Assembly (NCBI RefSeq): GCF_021290385.1
Contig: NZ_CP089928.1
Coordinates: forward strand, 248,001 to 312,000
Direction: 5' to 3'
Origin: Microbulbifer sp. YPW16
Lineage (GTDB): Bacteria > Pseudomonadota > Gammaproteobacteria > Pseudomonadales > Cellvibrionaceae
DNA: 64,000 nt
Positions 39,557 to 47,862 of the stretch are shown here, piece after piece; the stretch's first letter is position 1; every line of letters begins with the position of its first letter. The translations under genes were made by a program, and so were the position numbers. The notes beneath the pieces were generated by a model. The model did no database searches, was not told where the DNA came from, and saw nothing but the letters and a program-made list of their open reading frames with translations.

Positions 39557-41782
39557 GTGGAGAAAGAAACACGGCGCCTAGACTGCGCCGAGGCCTGCGT
39601 CGATGCAGTGCTGGAAAAAGTGGGCAAACGAATCGTGCTGGGCCTGCCGCTGGGTATCGGCAAGGCCAACCACTTTGCCAATGCCCTGTATGCCAGGGCT
39701 GCCGCAGACCGGTCCATTTCCCTGACGATTTTTACTGCCCTGACCCTGGAGCGTCCCCGGGGCAAGGGGGAAATCCAGCGGCGCTTTATCCAGCCGCTGC
39801 TGGACCGCCTCTACAACCATTACCAGGATCTCGCTTTCACAGATCCCCGCCACCGTGGCCAGTTGCCGCCCAACATAGAAGTCTGCGAGTTTTTTATGCA
39901 GCCCGGGGCCTACGTGCACAACGCCACGGCGCAGCAGAGTTACGTCAGCTCCAACTATACCCATGTGACCCGCGACCTCTTCGACCGTGGGGTGAACGTG
40001 GTTGCGCAAATGGTGGCCCCGGATCCGGACGGTTCTGGAGGCGCGTACAGCCTGAGCAGCAATCCCGACCTGACTCTGCCAATACTGCGGGAGGCGGCGG
40101 CACGGAAGGACTATGAGCTCTACATGCTCGGTGAGGTCAATCCGCAGCTGCCCTTTATGCCCGGTGACTCGGTGCTGGAGGCCGGTGATTTCGATTTTCT
40201 GCTGGAAGGGGATGCCTTTGATACCCCGCTGTTCTGCGCGCCCACCACGCCGGTGAACTTTACCGAGTACAGCCTGGGATTCCACGTGGCCAGCCTGGTA
40301 CCCGATGGCGGAACCCTGCAAGTGGGGATCGGCGCAATCGGTGATGCTGTCTGCCATGCGCTGCGCCTGCGCCATGAACACAATGATCTCTACCGGGGCA
40401 TCCTGCAGGACCTGACCTCGGACGACTCGCTGCAATATCGCCAGCGCCTGCCCATGGAGACCGGGACCTTTGACCGGGGGCTGTACGGCGCCAGCGAGAT
40501 GGTTCCACCCGGGTTCCTGCACCTGCGACGCGAGGGGATACTGACCCGGGAGGTGTACCCGGATGCCAGCCTGCAGTCCCTGCTGGACAGCGGAGCGGTA
40601 GAAGCGATTGCCGATGAGCAGCTGCTGCTGGCGCTCAGGGACTGCGGCAGGATCAGCTGCCCGTTGACGCAGGCGGACACTGAGTTCCTGCAGTCCATTG
40701 GTGCCATCGATCCCAGTTACAGCTGGCGTGGTCACAGGCTGCTGAGCCCGGACGGCGAGGAGGAGGAGAGCGATCTCCATAGTGCGCATGGCCGGCGGCG
40801 GCTGCTGGGTAGCCGTGCAGGACAGAAGCTACGCGGCGGCACCTGGCTTCACGGCGGTTTTTACCTGGGCCCGTCTTCCATGTATGCGGAACTTCGCCAG
40901 ATGCCGGAAGACGAGCTTGCCGGCATCAATATGACCGCAATCGATTTCATCAATGATCTGCTGGGCGACACCGAGCTTAAAATTGCACAGCGGCAACAGG
41001 CGCGTTTCGTCAATGCAGCGATGATGGTAACCCTGAATGGGGCAGTGGTTTCCGATGGGCTGGCGGACGCCCAGGTGGTGAGTGGTGTGGGCGGCCAATA
41101 TAACTTTGTTGCCCAGGCGCACCAGCTACCAGGTGGCCGTTCCGCAATCGCCCTGGCCAGCACCCGGGAAAGTCATGGCGAAACACGCAGTAATATCGTC
41201 TGGGAATACCCCCACTGTACCATTCCCCGGCATCTCCGCGATATTGTGGTCACCGAGTATGGCGTTGCCGACCTGCGGGGGAAAAGCGACCGCGACGTGA
41301 TTGCCGCAATGCTGGCCATCTGCGATTCACGCTTCCAGGAAGAGTTGCTGGAAAAGGCCAGGTCGGCCGGCAAGATCGAGGCCGACTTCACCATTCCGCT
41401 GGAGTTTACGGAAAACACCCCTGAGCGTATCCGCGCGGCCTATAACACTGACGAGCGGCTGGCGCAGTTGCCTTATTTTCCACTGGGGACCGATTTCACG
41501 GAGGAAGAAGCCCTGTTGGCAGTGGCCCTGGGGCGGCTCAAAGTGCACAGCAAGAAATGGTGGAAGGTCGTGCCCCTGGCGCTGGCCGGGCGGGGCGCCT
41601 CTGCGGACCGCTCAAAGGAGGCGGACTACATCCACCGGTGCCTGGAGCGGATGGCATTCGAGGATACGGATACCTTCGAACATCGCCTCGAGGGTTACCT
41701 GGTTGCCGGGGCCCTGCGTCGCTTTGTGGACTTGCGCCGACCGCTGACTGTGGATGAGCCGCCCCAGGGCAGTGATGCATAA
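39557..41782 (+). CDS. Acetyl-CoA hydrolase/transferase family protein
   Basis: A 741-residue member of the CoA-transferase family I (acetyl-CoA hydrolase, 4-hydroxybutyrate or propionate CoA-transferase-like). The C-terminal domain shows SGVGGQYNFVAQA and VVTEYGVADLRGKSDR, the conserved pattern holding the active-site glutamate. It is longer than the 430-540 residues common in the family, with an extra middle part (about 340-450) and C-terminus. GTG start, GCAGGAGC upstream. It follows fadE by 48 bases and probably shares its transcript, suggesting a role in recycling CoA esters from fatty acids. The exact acyl donor is unknown. Confidence 0.88.
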   Translation: MEKETRRLDCAEACVDAVLEKVGKRIVLGLPLGIGKANHFANALYARAAADRSISLTIFTALTLERPRGKGEIQRRFIQPLLDRLYNHYQDLAFTDPRHRGQLPPNIEVCEFFMQPGAYVHNATAQQSYVSSNYTHVTRDLFDRGVNVVAQMVAPDPDGSGGAYSLSSNPDLTLPILREAAARKDYELYMLGEVNPQLPFMPGDSVLEAGDFDFLLEGDAFDTPLFCAPTTPVNFTEYSLGFHVASLVPDGGTLQVGIGAIGDAVCHALRLRHEHNDLYRGILQDLTSDDSLQYRQRLPMETGTFDRGLYGASEMVPPGFLHLRREGILTREVYPDASLQSLLDSGAVEAIADEQLLLALRDCGRISCPLTQADTEFLQSIGAIDPSYSWRGHRLLSPDGEEEESDLHSAHGRRRLLGSRAGQKLRGGTWLHGGFYLGPSSMYAELRQMPEDELAGINMTAIDFINDLLGDTELKIAQRQQARFVNAAMMVTLNGAVVSDGLADAQVVSGVGGQYNFVAQAHQLPGGRSAIALASTRESHGETRSNIVWEYPHCTIPRHLRDIVVTEYGVADLRGKSDRDVIAAMLAICDSRFQEELLEKARSAGKIEADFTIPLEFTENTPERIRAAYNTDERLAQLPYFPLGTDFTEEEALLAVALGRLKVHSKKWWKVVPLALAGRGASADRSKEADYIHRCLERMAFEDTDTFEHRLEGYLVAGALRRFVDLRRPLTVDEPPQGSDA

Positions 41783-41786
41783 GAAA

Positions 41787-41803
41787 GGGCCGCAGGGCGG
41801 CCC
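41787..41803 (-). terminator. Hairpin terminator between convergent genes
   Basis: GGGCCGC-AGG-GCGGCCC. On the minus strand TTTCTT follows, so it most likely ends the isocitrate lyase transcript; no T run follows on the plus strand. Confidence 0.65.
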
Positions 41804-41838
41804 GGAAAGTGAGTGAAATGATATTTTCAGCACGGGGC

Positions 41839-43173
41839 TTACTTGAACTGGTCTTCCTCGGTGGAGCCGGTCAGCGCGGTTACTGAGGACTGCCCGCCCT
41901 GGATGACATTGGTCATGTCATCGAAGTAGCCGGTACCCACCTCCTGCTGGTGCGCGACAAAGGTATAGCCTTTATCGGCGTCGGCAAACTCCTTCTCCTG
42001 CAGGCGCACATAGGCAGACATGTCTTCACGGGCATAGTCGTAAGCCAGGTTGAACATGCTATTCCACATGTTGTGGATGCCGGCCAGGGTGATGAACTGG
42101 AATTTGTACCCCATGGCCGACAGTTCCCGCTGGAACCTGGCGATGGTGTCGTCGTCCAGGTTTTTTCTCCAGTTGAAGGAGGGCGAGCAGTTATAGGACA
42201 GCAACTGGTCCGGGTAATCCTTGCGGATCGCCTCGGCAAATTTCTTCGCCTCCTCCAGGTTCGGGGTGGCGGTTTCACACCACAGCAGGTCGGCATAGGG
42301 TGCATAGGAGAGGCCGCGGGCTATGGCCTGGTCGATACCGGCCTTGACCCGGTAGAAACCCTCGGCGGTGCGTTCCCCGGTCAGGAAGGGCGCATCGCGC
42401 TCGTCGTGGTCGGATGTCATCAGGTCCGCGGCATTGGCGTCCGTACGGGCCAGGACAATAGTGGGAACCCCCTCAATATCTGTCGCCAGGCGTGCTGCTA
42501 CCAGCTTCTGTATGGCCTCCTGGGTCGGCACCAGGACTTTGCCGCCCATGTGGCCACACTTCTTCACGGAAGCCAGCTGGTCTTCAAAGTGCACGCCGGA
42601 GGCGCCGGCACGGATCATGTTCTTCATCAGCTCAAAGGCGTTCAGGACGCCGCCAAAACCCGCTTCGGCATCGGCGACAATCGGCGCGAAATAGTCAATA
42701 TAGCCGTCGTCCCCGGGATTCTTGCCGGTCTTCCACTGAATCTGGTCAGCGCGCTCGAAGGCATTGTTGATGCGGCGCACCACGGTGGGGACCGAGTCAA
42801 CGGCGTACAGGGACTGGTCCGGGTACATGGTCTCCGAGCTGTTGGCGTCGGCGGCTACCTGCCAGCCTGACAGGTAGATGGCCTGGACGCCGGCCTTCAC
42901 CTGCTGTACCGCCTGGCCGCCGGTCAGGGCGCCCATGGCATTGACAAAGTCCTTTTCCGGGCGGAAATCCGGCCGACCACCCTCGTTGATCAGCTTCCAG
43001 AGCCGCTCCGCGCCACGCCGGGCGATGGTGTTCTCCCGCTTGATGGAGCCCCGCAGGCGTACCACATCTTCGGCGCTGTAGGTGCGCTCAACACCTTTCC
43101 AGCGGGGGTTCTCCGCCCAGTCTTTCTCGATGGCCGCTATTTCGGCCTTGCGGTCATAGTTGCCGGTAGTCAT
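41839..43173 (-). CDS. aceA: Isocitrate lyase, short type (444 residues)
   Basis: Splits isocitrate to glyoxylate and succinate, the first step of the glyoxylate shunt. This is the E. coli-like form: [28 protein letters not shown] (Mg site) and the catalytic cysteine in KKCGHMGGK at about residues 196-204, with [12 protein letters not shown] later. GAGGGAAAGC precedes the ATG. Upstream lies a relic of ackA and then a second, longer isocitrate lyase. No aceB or aceK is beside it; malate synthase G is 4.7 kb away. Confidence 0.96.
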   Translation of the reverse strand: MTTGNYDRKAEIAAIEKDWAENPRWKGVERTYSAEDVVRLRGSIKRENTIARRGAERLWKLINEGGRPDFRPEKDFVNAMGALTGGQAVQQVKAGVQAIYLSGWQVAADANSSETMYPDQSLYAVDSVPTVVRRINNAFERADQIQWKTGKNPGDDGYIDYFAPIVADAEAGFGGVLNAFELMKNMIRAGASGVHFEDQLASVKKCGHMGGKVLVPTQEAIQKLVAARLATDIEGVPTIVLARTDANAADLMTSDHDERDAPFLTGERTAEGFYRVKAGIDQAIARGLSYAPYADLLWCETATPNLEEAKKFAEAIRKDYPDQLLSYNCSPSFNWRKNLDDDTIARFQRELSAMGYKFQFITLAGIHNMWNSMFNLAYDYAREDMSAYVRLQEKEFADADKGYTFVAHQQEVGTGYFDDMTNVIQGGQSSVTALTGSTEEDQFK

Positions 43174-43312
43174 CGGTTGCTTTCCCTCGAAATGGTGGCT
43201 GCGAATTAGGTATTGAGCATCTGGCGCCGGGACGGCCCGGCTGGCCAGTCTCCATGGTCTCTGTCGCGCCGTCGCCCGGCACCCGGCTGCGCTCCTGGCC
43301 CAGGGTGCTTCC

Positions 43313-43450
43313 TCATGAGCAGAGGCCCGGACTTGCCTGCGCCTTGCTGATACCGCTCAGCCACTGCATGTCGCCGGAAGGATTGAGCAGGGCAAACTTG
43401 AGCAGGTAACAGCCAGAATTAAAGACCAGAACACGGCCTGGCGTGGCCAT
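43313..43450 (-). pseudogene. ackA: Acetate kinase remnant (N-terminal fragment)
   Basis: The minus strand reads M-ATPGRVLVFNSG-CYL-LKFALLNPSG and continues to WLSGIS before a stop after 45 residues. Acetate kinases begin with the same pattern, LVxNxGSSSLKFAL and then a GLAE-like turn; here the SSS of the ATP/substrate site has become CYL. No later acetate-kinase motif is seen in any frame down to 43174. I read it as a decayed gene end. It lies in the 510-base gap between the two isocitrate lyase genes (43174-43683), which otherwise holds only the terminator at 43588-43612 and the start region of the short lyase. Confidence 0.5.
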
Positions 43451-43587
43451 AGCTTCCGCCAGATAGGCACTGTCCTCCCATAAGGCTAGTCGAATCTGGC
43501 GCGATATCCCCCCGATTCGGGCAGGCAAACACAAAAGGCCGCTGCTGTGGCCTGGTTCCCGGAGAAGGCCGGTTTTTCACCATCCAT

Positions 43588-43612
43588 AAAAAAGGGGCCA
43601 CCAAGTGGCCCC
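43588..43612 (-). terminator. Rho-independent terminator after the long isocitrate lyase
   Basis: On the minus strand GGGGCCAC-TTG-GTGGCCCC followed by six T. Confidence 0.93.
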
Positions 43613-43683
43613 AAAAGTGAGTGAATAAGCTGCAGCAGTTGGCAGTATCTGGGCCTGCCAGGGCTGCTGCCTGATGACAGCGC

Positions 43684-45282
43684 TTAGCTGAACTGGTTCA
43701 TGGTGTTGTCTTTACCCGCTGCCTTGAGGGCAGCTTCACCGGCAAAGTATTCCTTGTGATCGTCACCCATGTCGGAGCCCGCCATGTTCTGGTGTTTGAC
43801 GCAGGCGATACCCTGGCGAATTTCCTTGCGCTGCACGCCTTCCACGTAACCCAGCATGCCTTTTTCACCGAAGTACTCCTTCGCCAGGTTGTCGGTAGAC
43901 AGCGCGGCAGTGTGGTAGGTCGGCAGGGTGATCAGGTGGTGGAAGATACCGGCTTCACGGGCTGCATCTGCCTGGAAGGTACGGATCTTGTCGTCGGCCT
44001 CGCGGGACAATTCGGTATCGTCGTATTCCGCACTCATCAGGTTTTCGCGGTTGTAGGCAGAAACGTCCTTGCCTTCCTCCTGCCAGGCGTCGAACACTTG
44101 CTGGCGGAAGTTCAGGGTCCAGTTGAACGACGGGCTGTTGTTGTAAACGAGCTTCGCGTTCGGCACCTGCTTGCGGATTTCGTCCATCATGCCGCCGATC
44201 TGGCCGACATGGGGCTTCTCGGTTTCAATCCAGATCAGGTCAGCACCGTTCTGCAGGGATGTCACGCTGTCGAGGATACAGCGGGCCTCGCCAGTACCCT
44301 GGCGGAACTGGAACAGGTTGGAGGCCAGGCGCTTCGGACGCAGCAGCTTGCCGTCGCGGTTGATGATTACATCGCCGTTGGCCAGGTCGCCCGCGGCCAC
44401 TTCCTCGCAATCCAGGAAGGAGTTGTACTGGTCACCCAGGTCGCCCGGTTCCTTGGTCACCGCGATCTGCTTGGTCAGGCCGGCGCCGAGGGAATCGGTA
44501 CGGGCGACGATCACGCCGTCCTCTACACCCAGTTCCAGGAACGCGTAGCGTACCGCGCGGATCTTGGCCAGGAACTCTTCATGGGGAACGGTTACTTTGC
44601 CGTCCTGGTGGCCACACTGCTTCTCGTCGGAAACCTGGTTTTCGATCTGGATACAGCAGGCACCGGCTTCAATCATTTTCTTGGCCAGCAGGTAAGTCGC
44701 TTCCGCGTTGCCGAAACCGGCATCGATGTCGGCAATGATCGGGACAACGTGAGTCACGTGATTGTCGATCTTGTCGATAATCGCTTTCTCGCCGTCCTTG
44801 TCGCCGGCCTCACGGGCAGCATCTAACTCGCGGAACAGGCCGCCCAGCTCACGGGCGTCAGCCTGGCGCAGGAAGGTGTACAGCTCTTCGATCAGGGCCG
44901 CGACGGAAGTCTTTTCATGCATGGATTGGTCGGGCAGGGGGCCAAATTCACTGCGCAGTGCTGCGACCATCCAGCCGGACAGGTACAGGTAACGGCGATC
45001 GGTGTTGCCTTCAAAGTGCTTCTTGATGGAAATCATTTTCTGCTGGCCGATAAAGCCATGCCAGCAACCCAGTGACTGGGTGTACTTGGTGCAATCCTTG
45101 TCGTAAGCCTCCATGTCCTTACGCATGATATTGGCGGTGTACCTGGCGATCTCGAGGCCGTTCTGGAATTTGTTCTGGAGACGCATACGTGCCACGGATT
45201 CCGGGTTAATGGCATCCCAGGAGCTGCCATTGGCTTTACGGAGCTTGGCTGCCGCTTCGATTTCTTGCGAGTAAGTAGACAT
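43684..45282 (-). CDS. aceA: Isocitrate lyase, long type (532 residues)
   Basis: Same reaction as the short enzyme, but of the Pseudomonas/Acinetobacter-type long subfamily. The catalytic cysteine is in EKQCGHQDGK; ADIDAGFGNAE holds the Mg ligands, and NNSPSFNW and the LPTYHT region are clear. The protein is about 90 residues longer than the short form, with inserts around the barrel. A LysR-type regulator is divergent from it, 115 bases away. Having both forms in tandem is unusual; they may serve different carbon sources, or one may act in methylcitrate-like side reactions. Confidence 0.96.
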   Translation of the reverse strand: MSTYSQEIEAAAKLRKANGSSWDAINPESVARMRLQNKFQNGLEIARYTANIMRKDMEAYDKDCTKYTQSLGCWHGFIGQQKMISIKKHFEGNTDRRYLYLSGWMVAALRSEFGPLPDQSMHEKTSVAALIEELYTFLRQADARELGGLFRELDAAREAGDKDGEKAIIDKIDNHVTHVVPIIADIDAGFGNAEATYLLAKKMIEAGACCIQIENQVSDEKQCGHQDGKVTVPHEEFLAKIRAVRYAFLELGVEDGVIVARTDSLGAGLTKQIAVTKEPGDLGDQYNSFLDCEEVAAGDLANGDVIINRDGKLLRPKRLASNLFQFRQGTGEARCILDSVTSLQNGADLIWIETEKPHVGQIGGMMDEIRKQVPNAKLVYNNSPSFNWTLNFRQQVFDAWQEEGKDVSAYNRENLMSAEYDDTELSREADDKIRTFQADAAREAGIFHHLITLPTYHTAALSTDNLAKEYFGEKGMLGYVEGVQRKEIRQGIACVKHQNMAGSDMGDDHKEYFAGEAALKAAGKDNTMNQFS

Positions 45283-45340
45283 TGGCTTTGTTTCCTCGAA
45301 AAGAGATGACTGCGATTTGTTGTTGCATATGCTAGAGGCC

Positions 45341-45368
45341 TTGGCATAATTTGGCTAATTTATTGCCA
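45341..45368. promoter_or_regulatory. Candidate LysR binding region between aceA and lysR
   Basis: TTGGCATAAT and TTGGCTAATT stand in tandem (45341-45360), and TGGCATAA is nearly inverted as TTATTGCCA (45360-45368). A GCATATGC palindrome lies at 45325-45332. All sit in the 115-base divergent gap, where a LysR regulator would act. Confidence 0.4.
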
Positions 45369-45397
45369 TTATTTTCACTATCAGTCAGATAAATACT

Positions 45398-46333
45398 ATG
45401 AGCCTGGAAAGAGCCGACCTGAACCTGCTGGTCTACCTGGATGTGCTGTTGCGGGAGCGCAATGTCACCCGCGCCGCCAATTACCTGGGGCTGTCGCAGC
45501 CCGCCATGAGCAACGGCCTCAAGCGACTGCGGGAGCTGTTTGATGACCCGCTGCTGGTCCGCACCCGCGAGGGCATGATGCCCACCGAGCGGGCGCTGGA
45601 ACTGCAGCCGATGGTGCGGGAAGCTCTGGCGTCCATCGACCGGGTAATCCAGCCCAACCGCGACTTCAAGCCTGACGGCGCCCGCCGGACCTTCCGCATC
45701 ATGGCCAGCGATTACGCCGAGTCCACGCTGATCCCGCCGCTGCTGCGGCGCCTGCGGGACCAGGCGCCGGGCATCAGCCTGGACATCATGACGCCCAGTG
45801 ACGTCAGCTTTGTCGACGTGGAGCAGGGCAAGGTGGATATGGTGATCAACCGCTTTGACAGCATGCCCCAGAGCTTCCACCAGGCCACCGTGTGGCGGGA
45901 CAGCTTCTCCTGCGTAATGCGGGCAGATAACCCCATCCTGGAGGACTACACCCTGCAGTCGTACCTGAAGGCGCAGCACATCTGGGTCAGCAAGACTGGT
46001 ATGGGTGTTGGCGTGGGGGTCAATCCCGAGGATGTGCAGCGCCTGGGCTGGGTCGACGAGGCCATCGGGCGCCAGGGGGAGAAACGCGATATCTCCGTGT
46101 TTACCCGCCACTACCAGGTTGCCATGCTGCTGGCGGAGCAGAGCGACCTGATTGTGACGGTGCCCACCCGGCTGGCGCAGCTGGCCAGCGACAACCCCCG
46201 GATCGCGCGCCGCGAGCCGCCACTGGATATCCCCCCACTGGAGCTGAAGATGGCCTGGAGCCCGCTGCTGCAGCAGAGTGCGCCGCATCGGTGGCTGCGG
46301 CGGCTGATCCTGGATATCGGGCGGCAGCTATAG
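45398..46333 (+). CDS. LysR-family transcriptional regulator
   Basis: A 311-residue LysR regulator: winged helix-turn-helix (RNVTRAANYLGLSQPAMSNGLKRLR at about 21-45, shown here as the family pattern A..LGLSQPAMSN), then the periplasmic-protein-like effector domain (about 90-305). The NodD/NahR-like subgroup is suggested by FRIMASDYAE. It is divergent from the long isocitrate lyase, so control of that gene, and perhaps its own, is the natural guess; the effector is unknown. Confidence 0.88.
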   Translation: MSLERADLNLLVYLDVLLRERNVTRAANYLGLSQPAMSNGLKRLRELFDDPLLVRTREGMMPTERALELQPMVREALASIDRVIQPNRDFKPDGARRTFRIMASDYAESTLIPPLLRRLRDQAPGISLDIMTPSDVSFVDVEQGKVDMVINRFDSMPQSFHQATVWRDSFSCVMRADNPILEDYTLQSYLKAQHIWVSKTGMGVGVGVNPEDVQRLGWVDEAIGRQGEKRDISVFTRHYQVAMLLAEQSDLIVTVPTRLAQLASDNPRIARREPPLDIPPLELKMAWSPLLQQSAPHRWLRRLILDIGRQL

Positions 46334-46411
46334 GGCGCAGTCGCCAGCCACGCCACTTATCCCCGGGGCATCGGAGCTACCAGCGCCCGGGCCGGCCTGG
46401 AGGCTGGCGCT

Positions 46412-47527
46412 TCAGCAGCCGGTCTGGCAGTTGAAGTTGTCGTAGCCGGAAGTGGTATACCAGCTGCTGTTGCTACCGCCAGAGCCGCTCCAGTTACTGA
46501 GGTCGAAGCTGCCATGGCCGTCCGCGTCGCCCTGGATCCTGTAGACCGTAGCGGCCTGGCCACCGTTGTCCCAGACCAGGGGGGCGCCAGCGGTGATGCG
46601 CTCAGGAAAACTGTTGGGCTCCATGAAATAGGCCGCGCCTTCCCCGTAGACTGTGGCCACACCGTTGCCGTCCAGGGCGACGAAGGTCGCTTCCTCCAGC
46701 CCGATGGCTCGTGCGCCCAGGGTGCTCCGGTCCTGGATGCTGCGGGCCAGGAACCCGAATGTGCGTCCATGGCGCGTCTCAGCCTTGCGGCCATTTCCGG
46801 TGACCCGGTCCAGGTGGGTGTCGGTGATCACGCCGGCGAGTTGCGGGTGCAAGAGGAAATCGCCGTGATTGATGTCCTGGGTGTTGGCGTGATACGGGTC
46901 GTCGAGGATTTCCTTCGACAGGACGCCCAGGTTGGCAGGCGCATAGTAAGACTGGCCGAGAACGGCCAGGCCCGCGCTGGTGCCGGCGATCGGCGCCCGC
47001 TTCACGTTCAGGTGGTCATTGAGGGCATCTTCGACCAGGGTATCCTTCCAGAAGTCTTCATACTCATTCTGGTCGCCCCCGGCGATAAAAATGATCTCGG
47101 CATTCTGGATGTATGAAACCAGGGAGGGATCGTTGGCGGAGTTCCTGTCGTCGATTGAAAGCTCTGCCGCCGAGCCCAGGTCCGGGCCGAAAGTGTCGCA
47201 CATCCAGTCTGCCTGGCCACCAGTACCGCCGGTGCGCAGTACGAGGTAGTCACCGCCGCGGGCGTGGTCAACCAGCCATTGGGTAGCGGCGATCTCGCCG
47301 GTGGCCCCGGCCTCAGCACCCCCGATGAGTAGTGAGGCCCGGGAAACGGAAGTGCTGTTGTCGGGCGTACCGCAGGCCTGGTAATACTCGGAGCTGCCAC
47401 CGCCACCACCGCCGCCACCTCCACCGCCGTTTCCGCCACCGCCATCGTGGGGCGGCTTGGCCCAGGCGCCGGCGGCCATCAGGGCTACCATCGCAGCGAT
47501 TGTCACTTGCTTCTTGCCTTGGTTCAT
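46412..47527 (-). CDS. Secreted cyanophycinase-like serine peptidase (S51 family)
   Basis: A 371-residue protein with a signal peptide (about 1-23, ending GAWA), a glycine-only linker (about 29-44), and a peptidase S51/class I amidotransferase-like domain: IGGAEAG, FIAGGDQNEY, nucleophile Ser184 in GTSAGLAVLG, and TDTHLDRVTGNGR, the cyanophycinase-type His region. Cyanophycinases cut multi-arginyl-poly-aspartate to beta-Asp-Arg; exported forms serve bacteria that feed on it. The ending NFNCQTGC may form a disulfide. Substrate is inferred; other isoaspartyl dipeptides are possible. Confidence 0.8.
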   Translation of the reverse strand: MNQGKKQVTIAAMVALMAAGAWAKPPHDGGGGNGGGGGGGGGGGSSEYYQACGTPDNSTSVSRASLLIGGAEAGATGEIAATQWLVDHARGGDYLVLRTGGTGGQADWMCDTFGPDLGSAAELSIDDRNSANDPSLVSYIQNAEIIFIAGGDQNEYEDFWKDTLVEDALNDHLNVKRAPIAGTSAGLAVLGQSYYAPANLGVLSKEILDDPYHANTQDINHGDFLLHPQLAGVITDTHLDRVTGNGRKAETRHGRTFGFLARSIQDRSTLGARAIGLEEATFVALDGNGVATVYGEGAAYFMEPNSFPERITAGAPLVWDNGGQAATVYRIQGDADGHGSFDLSNWSGSGGSNSSWYTTSGYDNFNCQTGC

Positions 47528-47862
47528 AGAGGTACCTTTCTTATCAAGTTATTTTAAGTTTGCCTTCTCTCGCGCGGCGGCCGTGTATGGCCGTCCTCCT
47601 CCTGTGGTCTTTGCTCCCCTGCACCGCAGGGATGCATGACCGGATCGAGAAGAAGCTAGCATTAGGGAGTGGGAAGGAGTGGCGCCCATCCACACGGGGG
47701 AAAAAATTCGACAGAATGGGGCGAAAATTTAACAGTACGCCGGTAGCCCATTCTCACCGGAATTCACAATATGAATAGCGGGCATATAGTCAATAAATTA
47801 GTGTTATGTGGATGTGACTGTTTAGAATATGCCATCGCCATTAACCCGCAGGAGGCCTGGAA
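47528..47862. other. 335-base divergent promoter region (cyanophycinase / glcB)
   Basis: No gene seen. The right third is AT-rich and carries the glcB promoter at 47763-47790 described separately. The left part carries the ribosome site of the cyanophycinase-like gene on the minus strand. No terminator or repeat is seen. Confidence 0.4.
47763..47790 (+). promoter_or_regulatory. Candidate promoter for glcB
   Basis: TTCACA (47763-47768), 16-bp spacer, TATAGT (47785-47790), 5/6 matches each. Predicted leader about 65 bases. Confidence 0.6.

Noticed and set aside
47396..47440. Poly-glycine codon run in the cyanophycinase-like gene as a sequencing error or phase-variable tract
   Set aside because: The codons vary among GGC, GGT and GGA and the frame stays open through signal peptide and enzyme domain, as expected for a natural linker.
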